A DNA stretch of 64,000 bases from Promethearchaeota archaeon (GCA_019058445.1 JAHPZA010000004.1:186001-250000); one strand, 5' to 3'; positions 28,625 through 38,389 are shown, counted from the first letter of the stretch. Numbers and translations are program-made. The notes: generated by a model from the letters alone, not told the origin.

Positions 28625-29728
28625 TCAATAATGTTCAACTCCATTACTTGTTGCTATTTGATAAGCATCAGCATCTTCATTAGTTAGAATCTGCATCATT
28701 TCTTCTTCCCTCTCCGGTGCTAGGGTGAACATTGTTCCTCCAAAACCAGAACCATTAATTTTTGCTCCTAATGCTCCTGAATCGATACACGCAGCTATCA
28801 TCTTATCTATTTTAGGTGTTGAGATTTTTATGTGTTCACTTAACTCCTTTTGGTGCTTGTTTAAAAGTTGACCTAATTGATAATAGAAATTCATGATCAA
28901 ATCAGCATCAGGGGCTTCTTTTTGTTGTTTTTGCCAATCAAGGATTATATTTTTTGCTGATATGGTTACATCTCTGTTGATTATATTTCCAATTATTTTT
29001 TCTTGGTGTTCCTTTTTAAGACTAGGCAATAATGGCCTAATTTCTTCGAGATTAGTAGTAAATTCCTTAAATTCTGGCATTACTTCTTTTAAAGATTCAA
29101 AGGCGTTTTTGGATAATATTTTTCCTCTACGGAGATCTTCGACGGTATTTTTTTTTTCTTTTGAATCTCCTAAAACAAAACCGTCAAGTTTCATAGGGAT
29201 TTCAATTATTTCTGAAAGATGTTCAGTAGGCTTTAAATAAATGAGATCGCCGTAGATAGAGGTATAGAAATCCATCTTTCCTCCTGCCTCTCCAAATTCA
29301 GCCACTTCCGTTTGGTAACCCATCTCAGCCAGTTGTATTTTACTAAATTTGCCCCCTGAAATTAAATTTAGAAAACTTAGCCATGCAATAACAAAAGCAG
29401 AAGAACTAGCAGCTCCAGCATTAATAGGAATATTTCCAGTAATTTTGATATCATAACCTTTATTAAATTTTATACCTTTCCTCAAGAATTGATTATATCC
29501 ACTATGAAGATAATCTCGGTCTGAGTTATATTTCATTTCTCTGTTTTTAAGTTGAATTTCTAAATTTTCATTGATATTTGGAAGATCAATAATAAATTTT
29601 TCATTTGATATTCGTGAAGCTTCTAAGTAAATATATTTGGATATAGCCATAGCAATAACTGGATAATTTAAATAATCTTGATGCTCCCCAAATAAACAAA
29701 TCCGTCCTGGTGCCTTTAATCTTATCAT
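28625..29728 (-). CDS. GHMP-family sugar kinase (galactokinase-like)
   Basis: 367 residues. All three GHMP motifs are seen: 'GRICLFGEHQDY' near the N-terminus, the ATP-binding 'PINAGAASSSA' at about 106-116, and 'GAKINGSGFGG' near residue 338. Length and first motif fit the galactokinase branch better than mevalonate kinase. With the nearby nucleotidyltransferase it could activate a sugar for glycan or lipid synthesis. The exact sugar is not predictable. Confidence 0.87.
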   Translation of the reverse strand: MIRLKAPGRICLFGEHQDYLNYPVIAMAISKYIYLEASRISNEKFIIDLPNINENLEIQLKNREMKYNSDRDYLHSGYNQFLRKGIKFNKGYDIKITGNIPINAGAASSSAFVIAWLSFLNLISGGKFSKIQLAEMGYQTEVAEFGEAGGKMDFYTSIYGDLIYLKPTEHLSEIIEIPMKLDGFVLGDSKEKKNTVEDLRRGKILSKNAFESLKEVMPEFKEFTTNLEEIRPLLPSLKKEHQEKIIGNIINRDVTISAKNIILDWQKQQKEAPDADLIMNFYYQLGQLLNKHQKELSEHIKISTPKIDKMIAACIDSGALGAKINGSGFGGTMFTLAPEREEEMMQILTNEDADAYQIATSNGVEHY

Positions 29729-29854
29729 ATTAGGATAGTATCACTGAGATATTATAGCTTTTTTTTTTAATTGTATCAAAATTAATAATGATTCTATAGA
29801 TATTGTTTTTTCTTTAGGTTTTTAAGATTTAAAATTAAAATATAAACTGAATTT

Positions 29855-30562
29855 ATGATAAGGGATTTAGTAATTATAAAGGATGGTGTTCCATTACTTG
29901 CAAAAAATCTCTCAAATTCTCAAAAGGGGCTTTTTTCTAAAGAAAACGACCTTATTATGCTGTCTGGTTTCTTTTCTGCGTTAAATTCTTTTTCTGATCA
30001 ATTTGAGGATTTGGGTTCAATCAAAGAGTTAAAACTATCTAAAAATAACTTGAAATTATCATTTCTAAATGATAGATCTGTTCAAAATTTAGTTTATTTA
30101 GCGACTTTCGATAAAGATTCTAATAGTGTTGATGTCAGAAGTTTCTTAAAGAGTGTCTCAAAGAGTTTTATAAATCGGTATGGAATAAACGAAATAAAAA
30201 AATGGGCTGGAAGAAGGGAGATGTTTGAAACGTTTGAAGAGGTAGTTGATACATTTTTAGAAGAGGAAGATTATGAGGGAAATGGAACAAGTACTTATAA
30301 TGAGCCTGAACAGCTCTTAAAATCTCATGATATTCTAAGTGAAAATGTTCCAAAGTATTATCATTATATTCCTCGATTTAAAGTATCTACAAAAATAAAT
30401 CCAGAGCATTACTTGACTGGTGAATCTTCTTATAAGGTATTTAATAAAATAGATGGTATAAAATCAATCTCTCAAATCGCAAATGAGTTACAAATGAAGG
30501 AAGAAAGAGTTTATGCCATAAGCAAGAATTTAATTAAATTCGGTTTCATATCTTTTTCTTAA
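29855..30562 (+). CDS. Longin/roadblock-like domain fused to a winged-helix-like tail
   Basis: 235 residues. The first about 110 residues look like a longin/roadblock alpha-beta unit: strands 'RDLVIIKDGVPLLAKNL', a helix, then 'IKELKLSKNNLKLSFL' and 'VYLATFDKDS'. A linker leads to a C-terminal unit of about 65 residues, 'GESSYKVFNKIDGIKSISQ...', typical of small winged-helix modules in two-component or gliding proteins. Such proteins in Asgard archaea may serve as GTPase platforms. It lies 161 nt before the CheR-CheD gene on the same strand. Confidence 0.65.
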   Translation: MIRDLVIIKDGVPLLAKNLSNSQKGLFSKENDLIMLSGFFSALNSFSDQFEDLGSIKELKLSKNNLKLSFLNDRSVQNLVYLATFDKDSNSVDVRSFLKSVSKSFINRYGINEIKKWAGRREMFETFEEVVDTFLEEEDYEGNGTSTYNEPEQLLKSHDILSENVPKYYHYIPRFKVSTKINPEHYLTGESSYKVFNKIDGIKSISQIANELQMKEERVYAISKNLIKFGFISFS

Positions 30563-30723
30563 AGGATATTTAAAGTAAATTTTCTATGTTATAGGGGATA
30601 GAAAAACTCTCTCAAAAAATAAGTTTAAATTAACCAATTTTGTATAGTATTAAAGAAATTATCTTTAATTTTTAGAAACTAAGGATATTAGGGATTAAGG
30701 TGCAATAAGAAATAACAGTTGCG

Positions 30724-32580
30724 ATGGAGCCTAAATCTATTGATTCATTAATAGATAAATTAAAAGAAGCCACTGGAATTAAATTTGAATATTATCAGAG
30801 GAATTTCCTCGAAAGAAGAATTCATTTTAGAGTAAAGAACTTAGAAATTAATTCTTATCAAGATTATATCAACTATCTGGCTGAAAATCCTGGAGAGATT
30901 GACCATTTTCTAAATAAGTTCACTATTAATTATACATATTTTTTTAGAAATTATGAGATCTTTGAGAGATTTGAAGAATTCATAAGACAATATCTTATAG
31001 GACTCAAAAGACCAATCCGTATATGGTCTGCTCCTTGCGCTTCTGGAGAAGAACCTTATTCTATCGCAATGATATTTGATAAATTGAAATCTAAAATTAT
31101 AAATTTTCCTGATTACGAGATAGTAGCATCAGATATTGATAAAACAGCTTTAGGAATTGCTAAAGCGGGTGTGTATGGTGAATATTCTATTCATGAGATC
31201 CCTAAAAGTTATTTAGAAACTCATTTTACTAGGCAAGACACTCAACTTGGCCCTAAATTTACGATTAGTGAAGATATTAAAAATAAAGTGGAATTGATTG
31301 AAGAGGATATTATCAGTGGGCATAAGAAAAATTCAAAATATGATGTAATTTTTTGTAGAAATCTACTAATATACATAAATAGAGAATCTAAAGAAAAATT
31401 ATTAAGAACCTTAGAAAATCATTTAGTTCATGGGGGACTTCTAATTTTAGGAAAAACAGAAATGTTAGTCAATATTCAGAGTAATTTTAAATCAATTGAC
31501 ACTAATAATCATTTTTATGTGAAAAGTAAATTAAATCCAAGTATTAAAGTAAATAAAAAAGAATCGCCAATACCCACGAAAAAACCCATAAAGAAAAAGG
31601 AAAATAAACCAGCAAACGTGAGGAAAACGATTAAACGAGAGAATAGAGAGAAAATAGTTCCGACACTCTCAGAAGAAAAAAGAGTGAAAATAAAACAAAA
31701 TGAAAGACTCAAACCTGTAAAAATTGAAACAGAAAATCAAATGGAATCCCGTAAAAAAATATTAGACAATCGAGAACTTCAAATTATCCGACGATTAAAC
31801 CAAATTGAATTAAGAGAAAAACAATTGAATGAAAGAGAGTTGAGGTTAAAACAAAGAGAAGTACAATTAGGGCAAAAAGAAGTTTTAATAGGGCTCAGAG
31901 AACAACAAATAGAAGACCTACTGGAGCAGATTGAAGAAAAGGAAAGAAAGAACGATAAATCAAAACCTCGTGGAAGACCTCCTTCTAAAAAGAAAGGAAC
32001 AGGAAAAAAGGCTTTACCCACTAAACCAGCATCAGTAGATTTATCAATTGATGATGCTGATCGAATAGTGCATCCTAATATTAAGGGAGAATTAAATTTA
32101 CCAGTTGGCCATTATGCTATAATTAATTCACATGATATCGAGAATAAATCTTCAAAATTCTCAGTTTATGGATTAAGCTCGGGAATTGTGTTAATTCTGC
32201 AAGATAAAGTTCATAAGGTTTATGGGATGTCCTATATGTTACATCCAAAATCAACAGCTGTGAATAATGGGGCTTCCTTGTTTCCTCATAGATATATAGA
32301 TTCATCCGTCTCCGTGCTGTTGGATAAAATTTTATACAATGGTGCGAATAAAGACAATCTTGAGGCTATTATAGTGGGTGGTGCAAACAATATTTATGAA
32401 CAAGAAGGAGATTATCAGGATAATATTGATGCAATTACTCAAGAATTATTTTCTCGTCATATTTCAATTGAAAAGGAGTTTTTGGGAGGGATTTCTGAAA
32501 GATCTCTAGTGTATGATACAATTCGAAATGAATTGTTAATTAAAAAGAAATGGGAATCGCACTATAGAAGAGTTAGTTAA
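30724..32580 (+). CDS. CheR methyltransferase fused by a coiled coil to a degenerate CheD domain
   Basis: 618 residues. Residues 1-267 are CheR, with SAM motif 'WSAPCASGEEPYS' at 101-113 and 'FCRNLLIYI' at 210-218. Residues 270-440 are a basic linker with a long coiled coil ('QIELREKQLNERELRLKQRE'). Residues about 445-612 align with CheD, keeping 'YGLSSGIV' and 'IIVGGANNIYE', but the catalytic Cys, His and Thr positions read Gly487, Tyr504 and Val481. The methyltransferase appears active while the CheD part looks like a pseudoenzyme. No receptor, CheA, CheB or CheW gene is nearby. Confidence 0.85.
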   Translation: MEPKSIDSLIDKLKEATGIKFEYYQRNFLERRIHFRVKNLEINSYQDYINYLAENPGEIDHFLNKFTINYTYFFRNYEIFERFEEFIRQYLIGLKRPIRIWSAPCASGEEPYSIAMIFDKLKSKIINFPDYEIVASDIDKTALGIAKAGVYGEYSIHEIPKSYLETHFTRQDTQLGPKFTISEDIKNKVELIEEDIISGHKKNSKYDVIFCRNLLIYINRESKEKLLRTLENHLVHGGLLILGKTEMLVNIQSNFKSIDTNNHFYVKSKLNPSIKVNKKESPIPTKKPIKKKENKPANVRKTIKRENREKIVPTLSEEKRVKIKQNERLKPVKIETENQMESRKKILDNRELQIIRRLNQIELREKQLNERELRLKQREVQLGQKEVLIGLREQQIEDLLEQIEEKERKNDKSKPRGRPPSKKKGTGKKALPTKPASVDLSIDDADRIVHPNIKGELNLPVGHYAIINSHDIENKSSKFSVYGLSSGIVLILQDKVHKVYGMSYMLHPKSTAVNNGASLFPHRYIDSSVSVLLDKILYNGANKDNLEAIIVGGANNIYEQEGDYQDNIDAITQELFSRHISIEKEFLGGISERSLVYDTIRNELLIKKKWESHYRRVS

Positions 32581-32583
32581 AAA

Positions 32584-32889
32584 TTACTTATGTTTTCTTC
32601 TCTCGTGTTGTTTCTTTCGTTTTTGTTCTTTTTCTTGGATCTCTTCTTCCAACTGCATTAATTTTCCCGCATCTTTACCCTGTAATTTAAATTGTCCAAA
32701 AACCTTGCTTTCTTCTTTTTCACCTGATTTTGAAATTTTTTCAAAGGTTAACTCAATGGGAGCATCTTGATTTAAAGCTAAGTTTATAAAATTAATAAAG
32801 CCAATATGTTTTCTGGGCGCGATATTAAACTTAATGTTTATTTCCTTTCCTTTCTTTGTTTTAGATTTCAAGACTAGACGTAATTTCAA
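32584..32889 (-). CDS. Small protein with basic C-terminal tail
   Basis: 101 residues. A beta-rich first 75 residues ends in a very basic helical tail ('KEQKRKKQHERRKHK') that could bind nucleic acid. It stops 3 nt after the convergent CheR-CheD stop. No family was recognised. Confidence 0.55.
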   Translation of the reverse strand: MKLRLVLKSKTKKGKEINIKFNIAPRKHIGFINFINLALNQDAPIELTFEKISKSGEKEESKVFGQFKLQGKDAGKLMQLEEEIQEKEQKRKKQHERRKHK

Positions 32890-33111
32890 TAGTTTTCAAT
32901 CTCTTTATTGTAGGTGTGTATTTATTATTAACTTAAAACATTTATGCTAAAAAAATCTATTTATCAATTAATGGTTAGTAAAAGAAATCTATATCTTTTA
33001 TAGAAAGATTTTGGCTTTATTTTTTTCATGTATATAGTAATGGAACGCAACTATTTTAAATAAAAGGTTGAGTTCTTTGTTGATCCCTTTTAGTTTGCAA
33101 TTTAAAAAAAA

Positions 33112-33966
33112 ATGTTGATATATTTAAATATTTTAAATTATCTTTGTATATTTATGGAATTAGGGATCTTATCTATGTTATTTATAATATTAACTCTATA
33201 CTTAATTTATATAGTATTACAGATGGTAGTGGGGATATATTTATTTATTCGAATGAGAAAGACTAAACTAAATAATATTTTGCCATTGTCATTATTTTTT
33301 ATTATATCATCAATACAAGGAATTATGTCGCTATTTAATTTACCTGTTATTATTTTTCAGGCAAGTCTGTTTATTCCAAGTATTTTATTATTGATCTTTA
33401 CTAAATTAACATTTTTTAGAGACCAAAAAACTCCATTTATATTTTTCTTAGTGATCATGTTAATACTAAAGATTATAACTTTCTTAGTTAGTTTATTTAT
33501 AATCCCGCTATCAACACCAATGACTGCAAAATTCTCTAAAGATTATGTGCTCTATTATTATTTGTATTTATTAATTATTTGTATAAATTTATCAATACCG
33601 GAATTATGGCTTGGTTATTCTGCTTTAAATTATTATAAACAGGTTAAGCTTCTAAATATTGAGCCATGGATAAAAAAAAGATATTTAATAATTAGTTATT
33701 CAGCAATTATTCTTTTTATCGAAGCAATTGCTTATTTATTTTTACCATGGTCGTCTGAGGGCTTCAGGCATCCACAGGCACTAGTAGTTATTTTTATAGT
33801 AACCACAGTAACAGTTGTTTTTTCTATCGGAAGTATAATTGGCTGGATGATGCCAAAAAAACTTAAAATTCACTTTAATAAAGGCTTCACACCTATTAGA
33901 GATGAAATATTGGATGAAGCTGAATTATTAAAGAAAATTAAATCCGAATTATCAAAGGGAGGGTAA
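33112..33966 (+). CDS. Seven-helix membrane protein
   Basis: 284 residues with about seven hydrophobic helices and a charged C-terminal tail. An internal Met at 33154 is an alternative start. The pattern does not match a known transporter. The next gene begins 1 nt later, so the two are one transcription unit. Confidence 0.65.
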   Translation: MLIYLNILNYLCIFMELGILSMLFIILTLYLIYIVLQMVVGIYLFIRMRKTKLNNILPLSLFFIISSIQGIMSLFNLPVIIFQASLFIPSILLLIFTKLTFFRDQKTPFIFFLVIMLILKIITFLVSLFIIPLSTPMTAKFSKDYVLYYYLYLLIICINLSIPELWLGYSALNYYKQVKLLNIEPWIKKRYLIISYSAIILFIEAIAYLFLPWSSEGFRHPQALVVIFIVTTVTVVFSIGSIIGWMMPKKLKIHFNKGFTPIRDEILDEAELLKKIKSELSKGG

Positions 33967-33967
33967 A

Positions 33968-34243
33968 TTGAATTTCATCGAGTTTTTAGGAAATATATTA
34001 TCTAAAGAATTAGAAATAAGCACCTATGCTGCAAGAGGGCTTATTAAACTTTCAATTAAAGATGAATTTGGGCCATTTTTCCCTCTTGATAAAATTACTT
34101 ATAAATTGATTCGAAAAGTAATAAAAAATTCATTATTTTTTAGAATGAAAAGATTAGAGGTATTCAGATTTGAAGAAATTAGAAATTATCTATTAGATGA
34201 ATTAGTTAAAAATCAATCTTTAATCACGTTCGAAAGTATATGA
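33968..34243 (+). CDS. Small helical protein
   Basis: 91 residues starting at TTG, preceded by GGGAGGG 4 nt upstream. Helical composition with 'YAARGLIKLSIKDEFG' and an ending 'NQSLITFESI' that recall a short helical module found in Asgard proteins (from memory, unconfirmed). It is translationally linked to the membrane protein just upstream. Confidence 0.55.
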   Translation: MNFIEFLGNILSKELEISTYAARGLIKLSIKDEFGPFFPLDKITYKLIRKVIKNSLFFRMKRLEVFRFEEIRNYLLDELVKNQSLITFESI

Positions 34244-34320
34244 GAAATAATAATATTATAAATTAATATTATGTTTTAATATTTAAGCAATTAATCTTAG
34301 ATTTCTTGATATACCAGAAT

Positions 34321-34962
34321 ATGCCATCAAAATTTCGTTTAAGATTTATTTTTCGACCAGTAATTAATTTGATTGCTAAGGCATTAAGTAAAATTGGTAT
34401 AACACCAAATTTAGCGACAATTCTTATGCTTTGTTGTGCAGTTTTAAGTTTCATTGCATTAGTTTTCTTTCAAAATCTTTTGATTTTTGGGCTTTTAGTG
34501 TTTATTACAGGTATTATGGACGGGTGCGATGGAGCAATTGCGAGGTTAACCAATAAATCAAGTGCTTTTGGAGGATTTTTTGATTCCATAATGGATAGAA
34601 TTTCAGAGTTCGTAATATTTTTAGCACTCTTGGTATATACTTGGGATCAATTTCTTTGGATTTTAATTGACGTGAAATTAATTATTTTTATTACCTTTTT
34701 AGCCTCCTTAATGATAAGCTATATGAGAGCTCGAGCTGAAAATTTTTTTAAAAAAGAAATGAACAAAGGGGAATTCGATCTAGGACTTATGGCCCGATCA
34801 GAACGGTTGTTTTATATTTTTATTACTTCTATAGTATGCTTCTATATAAATGCGTTTTATAATGAAGCTTTATTTCTTTTTATGTGGTTAGTATTAGGAA
34901 CCGCTTTTTTCAGATTTATAAGAATTAATAATCAAATTAAAAAGCTACAGCATGAAACTTAG
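34321..34962 (+). CDS. CDP-alcohol phosphatidyltransferase
   Basis: 213 residues from the ATG at 34321 (a TTG five codons earlier is possible). The family motif is complete: 'DGCDGAIAR' followed after eight residues by 'GGFFDSIMDR', supplying the four Asp that bind two metal ions. About six membrane helices follow. In archaea this family makes polar-head archaeal lipids such as archaetidylinositol phosphate; which alcohol is used here cannot be told. It ends 6 nt before the convergent ribK. Confidence 0.92.
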   Translation: MPSKFRLRFIFRPVINLIAKALSKIGITPNLATILMLCCAVLSFIALVFFQNLLIFGLLVFITGIMDGCDGAIARLTNKSSAFGGFFDSIMDRISEFVIFLALLVYTWDQFLWILIDVKLIIFITFLASLMISYMRARAENFFKKEMNKGEFDLGLMARSERLFYIFITSIVCFYINAFYNEALFLFMWLVLGTAFFRFIRINNQIKKLQHET

Positions 34963-34968
34963 ACTATT

Positions 34969-35679
34969 TCAATTCTTAGTTAATTCAATAATTAACTTAT
35001 CTCCGTCTTTTAAGTTAAGGAAATCCCTTAAATAAGGCTCTGCTAAGATTTCAACAATATTTTCCTCATGATGGGTTCTTTCAATAGCTAAAATGGCTGC
35101 ATCGATTTTATTTTCTCTATCATCTAAACGGGAAATTTTACATCCATAACACTTGACTTCTCCATAAGTACGATCAGAATTGTCATCCTTAAATCCATCA
35201 ATTATAATTGGCGTTTGATTTTCGAGATTTTCTCGTAGTAAGGCTTTATTTAATTGACTTAATTTTAAATTTAGTGTTCCTTTGTACGGCGTAAATCCTA
35301 ATTTTTCTTTAAACTGCACATAATACCCTTTAATTGCAACGTAATATCCCCCTTCTTTCATACCTTCCGATACAATGCCTACGATTAAGATATTTTCAAG
35401 AATATGTTTTAACTCTTTATAAACATTTAGCATCACATCTGCCCCTTCTTTTGGTATCCTTAGAATTTGGGTCTTTCCTTCAATTTTTCGCTTAATCCAC
35501 CCTAATTTCTCTAAATCTTGGATCCTGCGAGAGGCGGTCTGTTGGCTTACTCCCATAATATCCCCTAATTCAACACTACTGATATGGATTGCCTTTTGAT
35601 TTCCAATTTGCTGGCAAAGGTGATAGAGAGCGAACCAATTCGCATAGTTTTCAGGAATAATTTCATCTTTTTCTGGCAT
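34969..35679 (-). CDS. ribK: CTP-dependent riboflavin kinase with N-terminal HTH
   Basis: 236 residues. Residues about 20-95 are a winged helix ('GDIMGVSQQTASRRIQDLEKLGWI'). From about 100 the kinase domain has the archaeal RibK pattern 'GMKEGGYYVAIKGYYVQFKEKLGF.PYKGTLNLKL', which converts riboflavin to FMN using CTP. The N-terminal HTH occurs in many archaeal RibK and could make it self-regulating. It follows ribL by 12 nt, giving both steps from riboflavin to FAD in one operon. Confidence 0.93.
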   Translation of the reverse strand: MPEKDEIIPENYANWFALYHLCQQIGNQKAIHISSVELGDIMGVSQQTASRRIQDLEKLGWIKRKIEGKTQILRIPKEGADVMLNVYKELKHILENILIVGIVSEGMKEGGYYVAIKGYYVQFKEKLGFTPYKGTLNLKLSQLNKALLRENLENQTPIIIDGFKDDNSDRTYGEVKCYGCKISRLDDRENKIDAAILAIERTHHEENIVEILAEPYLRDFLNLKDGDKLIIELTKN

Positions 35680-35691
35680 ACTCTTCCCTTT

Positions 35692-36147
35692 TTATATCCG
35701 ATTCTCTTTCTTTTGCTCTATAATTTTCTTCTTTATTAAACTTGAGGCATGGAGTTTAAATTTATCATAATATTTTTCTAGTCTTTTCACTTCTATATGA
35801 TTCATCCCTTTCATTCTAAGTGCATTTTGCAGCTTCTCAACACTAAACTTCTGATTTGGGCCTAAGAGTATAATGTCAGGGTCAATTTCTTGCACAGTTT
35901 TAAGAGTATCATTATCATGCCGTCCTAATTTGGCATCTTTCACATTTTTTATACTTTTTATCACTTCTAATCTCTGCTCTTCTGGGACAATAGGAGCAAC
36001 TCCAGAATAAGTTTCTCGATTTTTATCTGTTGCCAGGACCACATACACGTCTCCTAATTTAGCTGCTTCATTTATCAAAAAGATATGACCTGGATGTAAT
36101 ATATCGAAGGTACCGGCAATCATAACTTTTTTTTTATTTTTCTTCAT
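35692..36147 (-). CDS. ribL: Archaeal FAD synthetase
   Basis: 151 residues. The nucleotidylyltransferase signature 'GTFDILHPGH' is at residues 12-21, and the length and 'ILLGPNQKF' region match archaeal RibL, which adenylates FMN to FAD. It sits between SepRS (23 nt upstream) and ribK (12 nt downstream) in the minus-strand operon. It could in principle be a glycerol-phosphate cytidylyltransferase-like relative, but the neighbouring ribK supports RibL. Confidence 0.9.
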   Translation of the reverse strand: MKKNKKKVMIAGTFDILHPGHIFLINEAAKLGDVYVVLATDKNRETYSGVAPIVPEEQRLEVIKSIKNVKDAKLGRHDNDTLKTVQEIDPDIILLGPNQKFSVEKLQNALRMKGMNHIEVKRLEKYYDKFKLHASSLIKKKIIEQKKENRI

Positions 36148-36170
36148 CTTTTTCTCTAACTTATTGCGAT

Positions 36171-37730
36171 TTAATCGACTTTTTTAAATGAAAGCCCTAC
36201 AAAAACGGGACCTCTAATATCAATTTTCTTCTGTTTGGAATGGATATATTCTAATATAATATCATCCACTTCAGTATTTATTTCAGAAGCTCTATAACAC
36301 ATCTTTACTCTATGTTCATAGTTAGATTTGTTTTGATCTAGCATAATTTCTATAAGATATGCCATTTCTGAAGCAATTCCTTCAAGATAAGTTTTTCCAC
36401 TATCGACTCCATCATCCAAAGTTTTTTCAGAAGCAAGTCCTATTATTTCACCATTTTTTACCCATATTTTATTCAATGCTGCAGGTCCCAAAAGTTTCAC
36501 ATTTTTATCTTTTTCCCATATGGAAACTTCAATTTTATTGTCTTTAATTGTTCCTCCCCACACTTTAATCTCTATAGGAGACTTTTCATCCTTATTCTCA
36601 ATGGCAGTATTAATAATCGCGTCCTTAATTTCAATACCCTTTTCTGTGAGCGGTATTTTTTGATATTTAATACCCTTGCTAATTTCTTCATCTGAAAATG
36701 AGATATCTTCATAAAAATAGGGATATACTAGCTTTCTAATGTCTTCAATTTCAGTTCTTATCATACAAATACGTTCTACTCCAAATCCAATATTGAACAC
36801 GGGATGTTCTATGTCATATTGGGCAAGACTCACGGGACTATAAAAACCTCCATCCCCAATTTCAATCCATTCTTTGGTTGTGGGGTGCTCTACAAAAATT
36901 TCAAATTCAGTTTGAGGGGCATAATATTTTGATGTAGCTTTTTTTATCTCGGATTTACTATTTTTAAAACCTAATTGCTCACATATCGTTTTTGCGATCT
37001 TTTGGCAATCTTCTAAAGATATTTCTTCAGTCATTATTACTAATGAAAGAGTATTTGAATCATATAAATGTGTGGCATCAATTTTTTGTTCTCGTCTGAA
37101 TTTTGGACAGATAGTAAAATATTGAAGAGGCATCCTTTTCTTTTTTTTTAATTCTGCCAAAACTTTAAACCAAAGTGCTGTAGTATGACTCCTTAAGGTG
37201 GTCTTCGTAGGGATGGGTCTTAACGCTTTTAATTCTGGAAATACTTTATCAATAATTTCTGAAGCCTGACTTTCTGAGACTAAAAATTCTTCAACTATAA
37301 ATTCTATCATATCGTCTGCTTCAATATCTCCAGTTTTATACATTCGAAAGAGATCTTTTAATTTTTCAATATTGGCTATATCCGGAACGATTTGTTTAAC
37401 TCGGTCTATTTTTTCCTTTGAAATTCCAATATCAGGGCGTGGGAGCCCGGCTAAATAAAACAACCTATCAAGAATTAATGCCGCTTCTGGGCCGTATTGC
37501 TTATATATTTCGTCCTCTTCAACAAACATAGGCAAAACTACTTCTTCAAACCCTAAGGCAATCATCTGTAATCTCGCATCAGAGATAAAATCATTTACTG
37601 GATGAGTTTTAGCTTTACTTTGAAGATTAAAATAATTTCCACTTAATTTTAAAAGTTCCCTTGTTTCTAACCATGCCTTTTCATAATTACTTTTTGCTTG
37701 TCTTTTAATAGACTCAGTATCGAAGGGCAT
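36171..37730 (-). CDS. sepS: O-phosphoseryl-tRNA(Cys) synthetase (SepRS)
   Basis: 519 residues, the usual SepRS length. Recognised by 'YKQYGPEAALILDRLFYL' near 76-93 and 'GLPRPDIG', with class II motif 2 near 'FTICPKFRREQKIDATH' and motif 3 'GFGVERICMIR'. SepRS charges tRNA(Cys) with O-phosphoserine, which SepCysS then converts to Cys-tRNA. SepCysS and SepCysE are not in this window. It lies 17 nt after the translin gene and 23 nt before ribL. Its presence implies tRNA-dependent cysteine formation in this organism. Confidence 0.92.
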   Translation of the reverse strand: MPFDTESIKRQAKSNYEKAWLETRELLKLSGNYFNLQSKAKTHPVNDFISDARLQMIALGFEEVVLPMFVEEDEIYKQYGPEAALILDRLFYLAGLPRPDIGISKEKIDRVKQIVPDIANIEKLKDLFRMYKTGDIEADDMIEFIVEEFLVSESQASEIIDKVFPELKALRPIPTKTTLRSHTTALWFKVLAELKKKKRMPLQYFTICPKFRREQKIDATHLYDSNTLSLVIMTEEISLEDCQKIAKTICEQLGFKNSKSEIKKATSKYYAPQTEFEIFVEHPTTKEWIEIGDGGFYSPVSLAQYDIEHPVFNIGFGVERICMIRTEIEDIRKLVYPYFYEDISFSDEEISKGIKYQKIPLTEKGIEIKDAIINTAIENKDEKSPIEIKVWGGTIKDNKIEVSIWEKDKNVKLLGPAALNKIWVKNGEIIGLASEKTLDDGVDSGKTYLEGIASEMAYLIEIMLDQNKSNYEHRVKMCYRASEINTEVDDIILEYIHSKQKKIDIRGPVFVGLSFKKVD

Positions 37731-37747
37731 TCTTAAACCTTATAGAA

Positions 37748-38389
37748 TTATTTTTTATTTGTATTATTATCTTGCACGTTGGTCTCAATACATTCTCTTA
37801 AGCTATTCATTTGAAGAGAAATGGAGATATCTCCTCTCGTTTTTTCTATAATATTTCTAGCTTGATCAGTTTTATGTCTTAAGTCTTGTGTAACACCTGA
37901 GGGATAATCCAAAGAAAAAAGATAAGTATAAATTTCATCCATACTTTCTAAAATTTCATTAAGATCATCAATTTGAGAATTTCTAATGTTATCTAAAACG
38001 TATCTACGTAATTCTCCAACTACATCTGCCAAACCTAGCGCATAATTTAACGGGTAGATTTTTAATACTTTCGGAAGGGGCAGATCTTTTTTCTTAATAA
38101 TAGAAAAAAATGATACAGCCTCAGCGTATTCTTGCTCTGGAGTTTTTAAATACTTGAAAAACACTCCGATATTTTTATTAACTAATGATACCAGTTTTTC
38201 ATGGGTTACTTGCACTTTATCAATTTTTTCTTGATACTGGTTAAACTCTCTTCTGTGGATATGCTTAATAGCAACACTACAATCCCGAATTATATATCGA
38301 GAGATTTTTAAAATCTCTTCTCTATCTTGATCTAATTTATCTAATGCCTCAGTTAATTCTGAGAAAATATTATTAAGATTCATACTCAC
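37748..38389 (-). CDS. Translin-family protein
   Basis: 213 residues, all helical. The archaeal translin signature 'DYPSGVTQDLRHKTDQARNI' with 'EKTRGDIS' is at about 158-185. Translins form octameric barrels that bind single-stranded RNA or DNA and, in some archaea, act as RNases. It starts the minus-strand operon with SepRS, ribL and ribK, and is divergent from thrS 135 nt away. Confidence 0.88.
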   Translation of the reverse strand: MSMNLNNIFSELTEALDKLDQDREEILKISRYIIRDCSVAIKHIHRREFNQYQEKIDKVQVTHEKLVSLVNKNIGVFFKYLKTPEQEYAEAVSFFSIIKKKDLPLPKVLKIYPLNYALGLADVVGELRRYVLDNIRNSQIDDLNEILESMDEIYTYLFSLDYPSGVTQDLRHKTDQARNIIEKTRGDISISLQMNSLRECIETNVQDNNTNKK

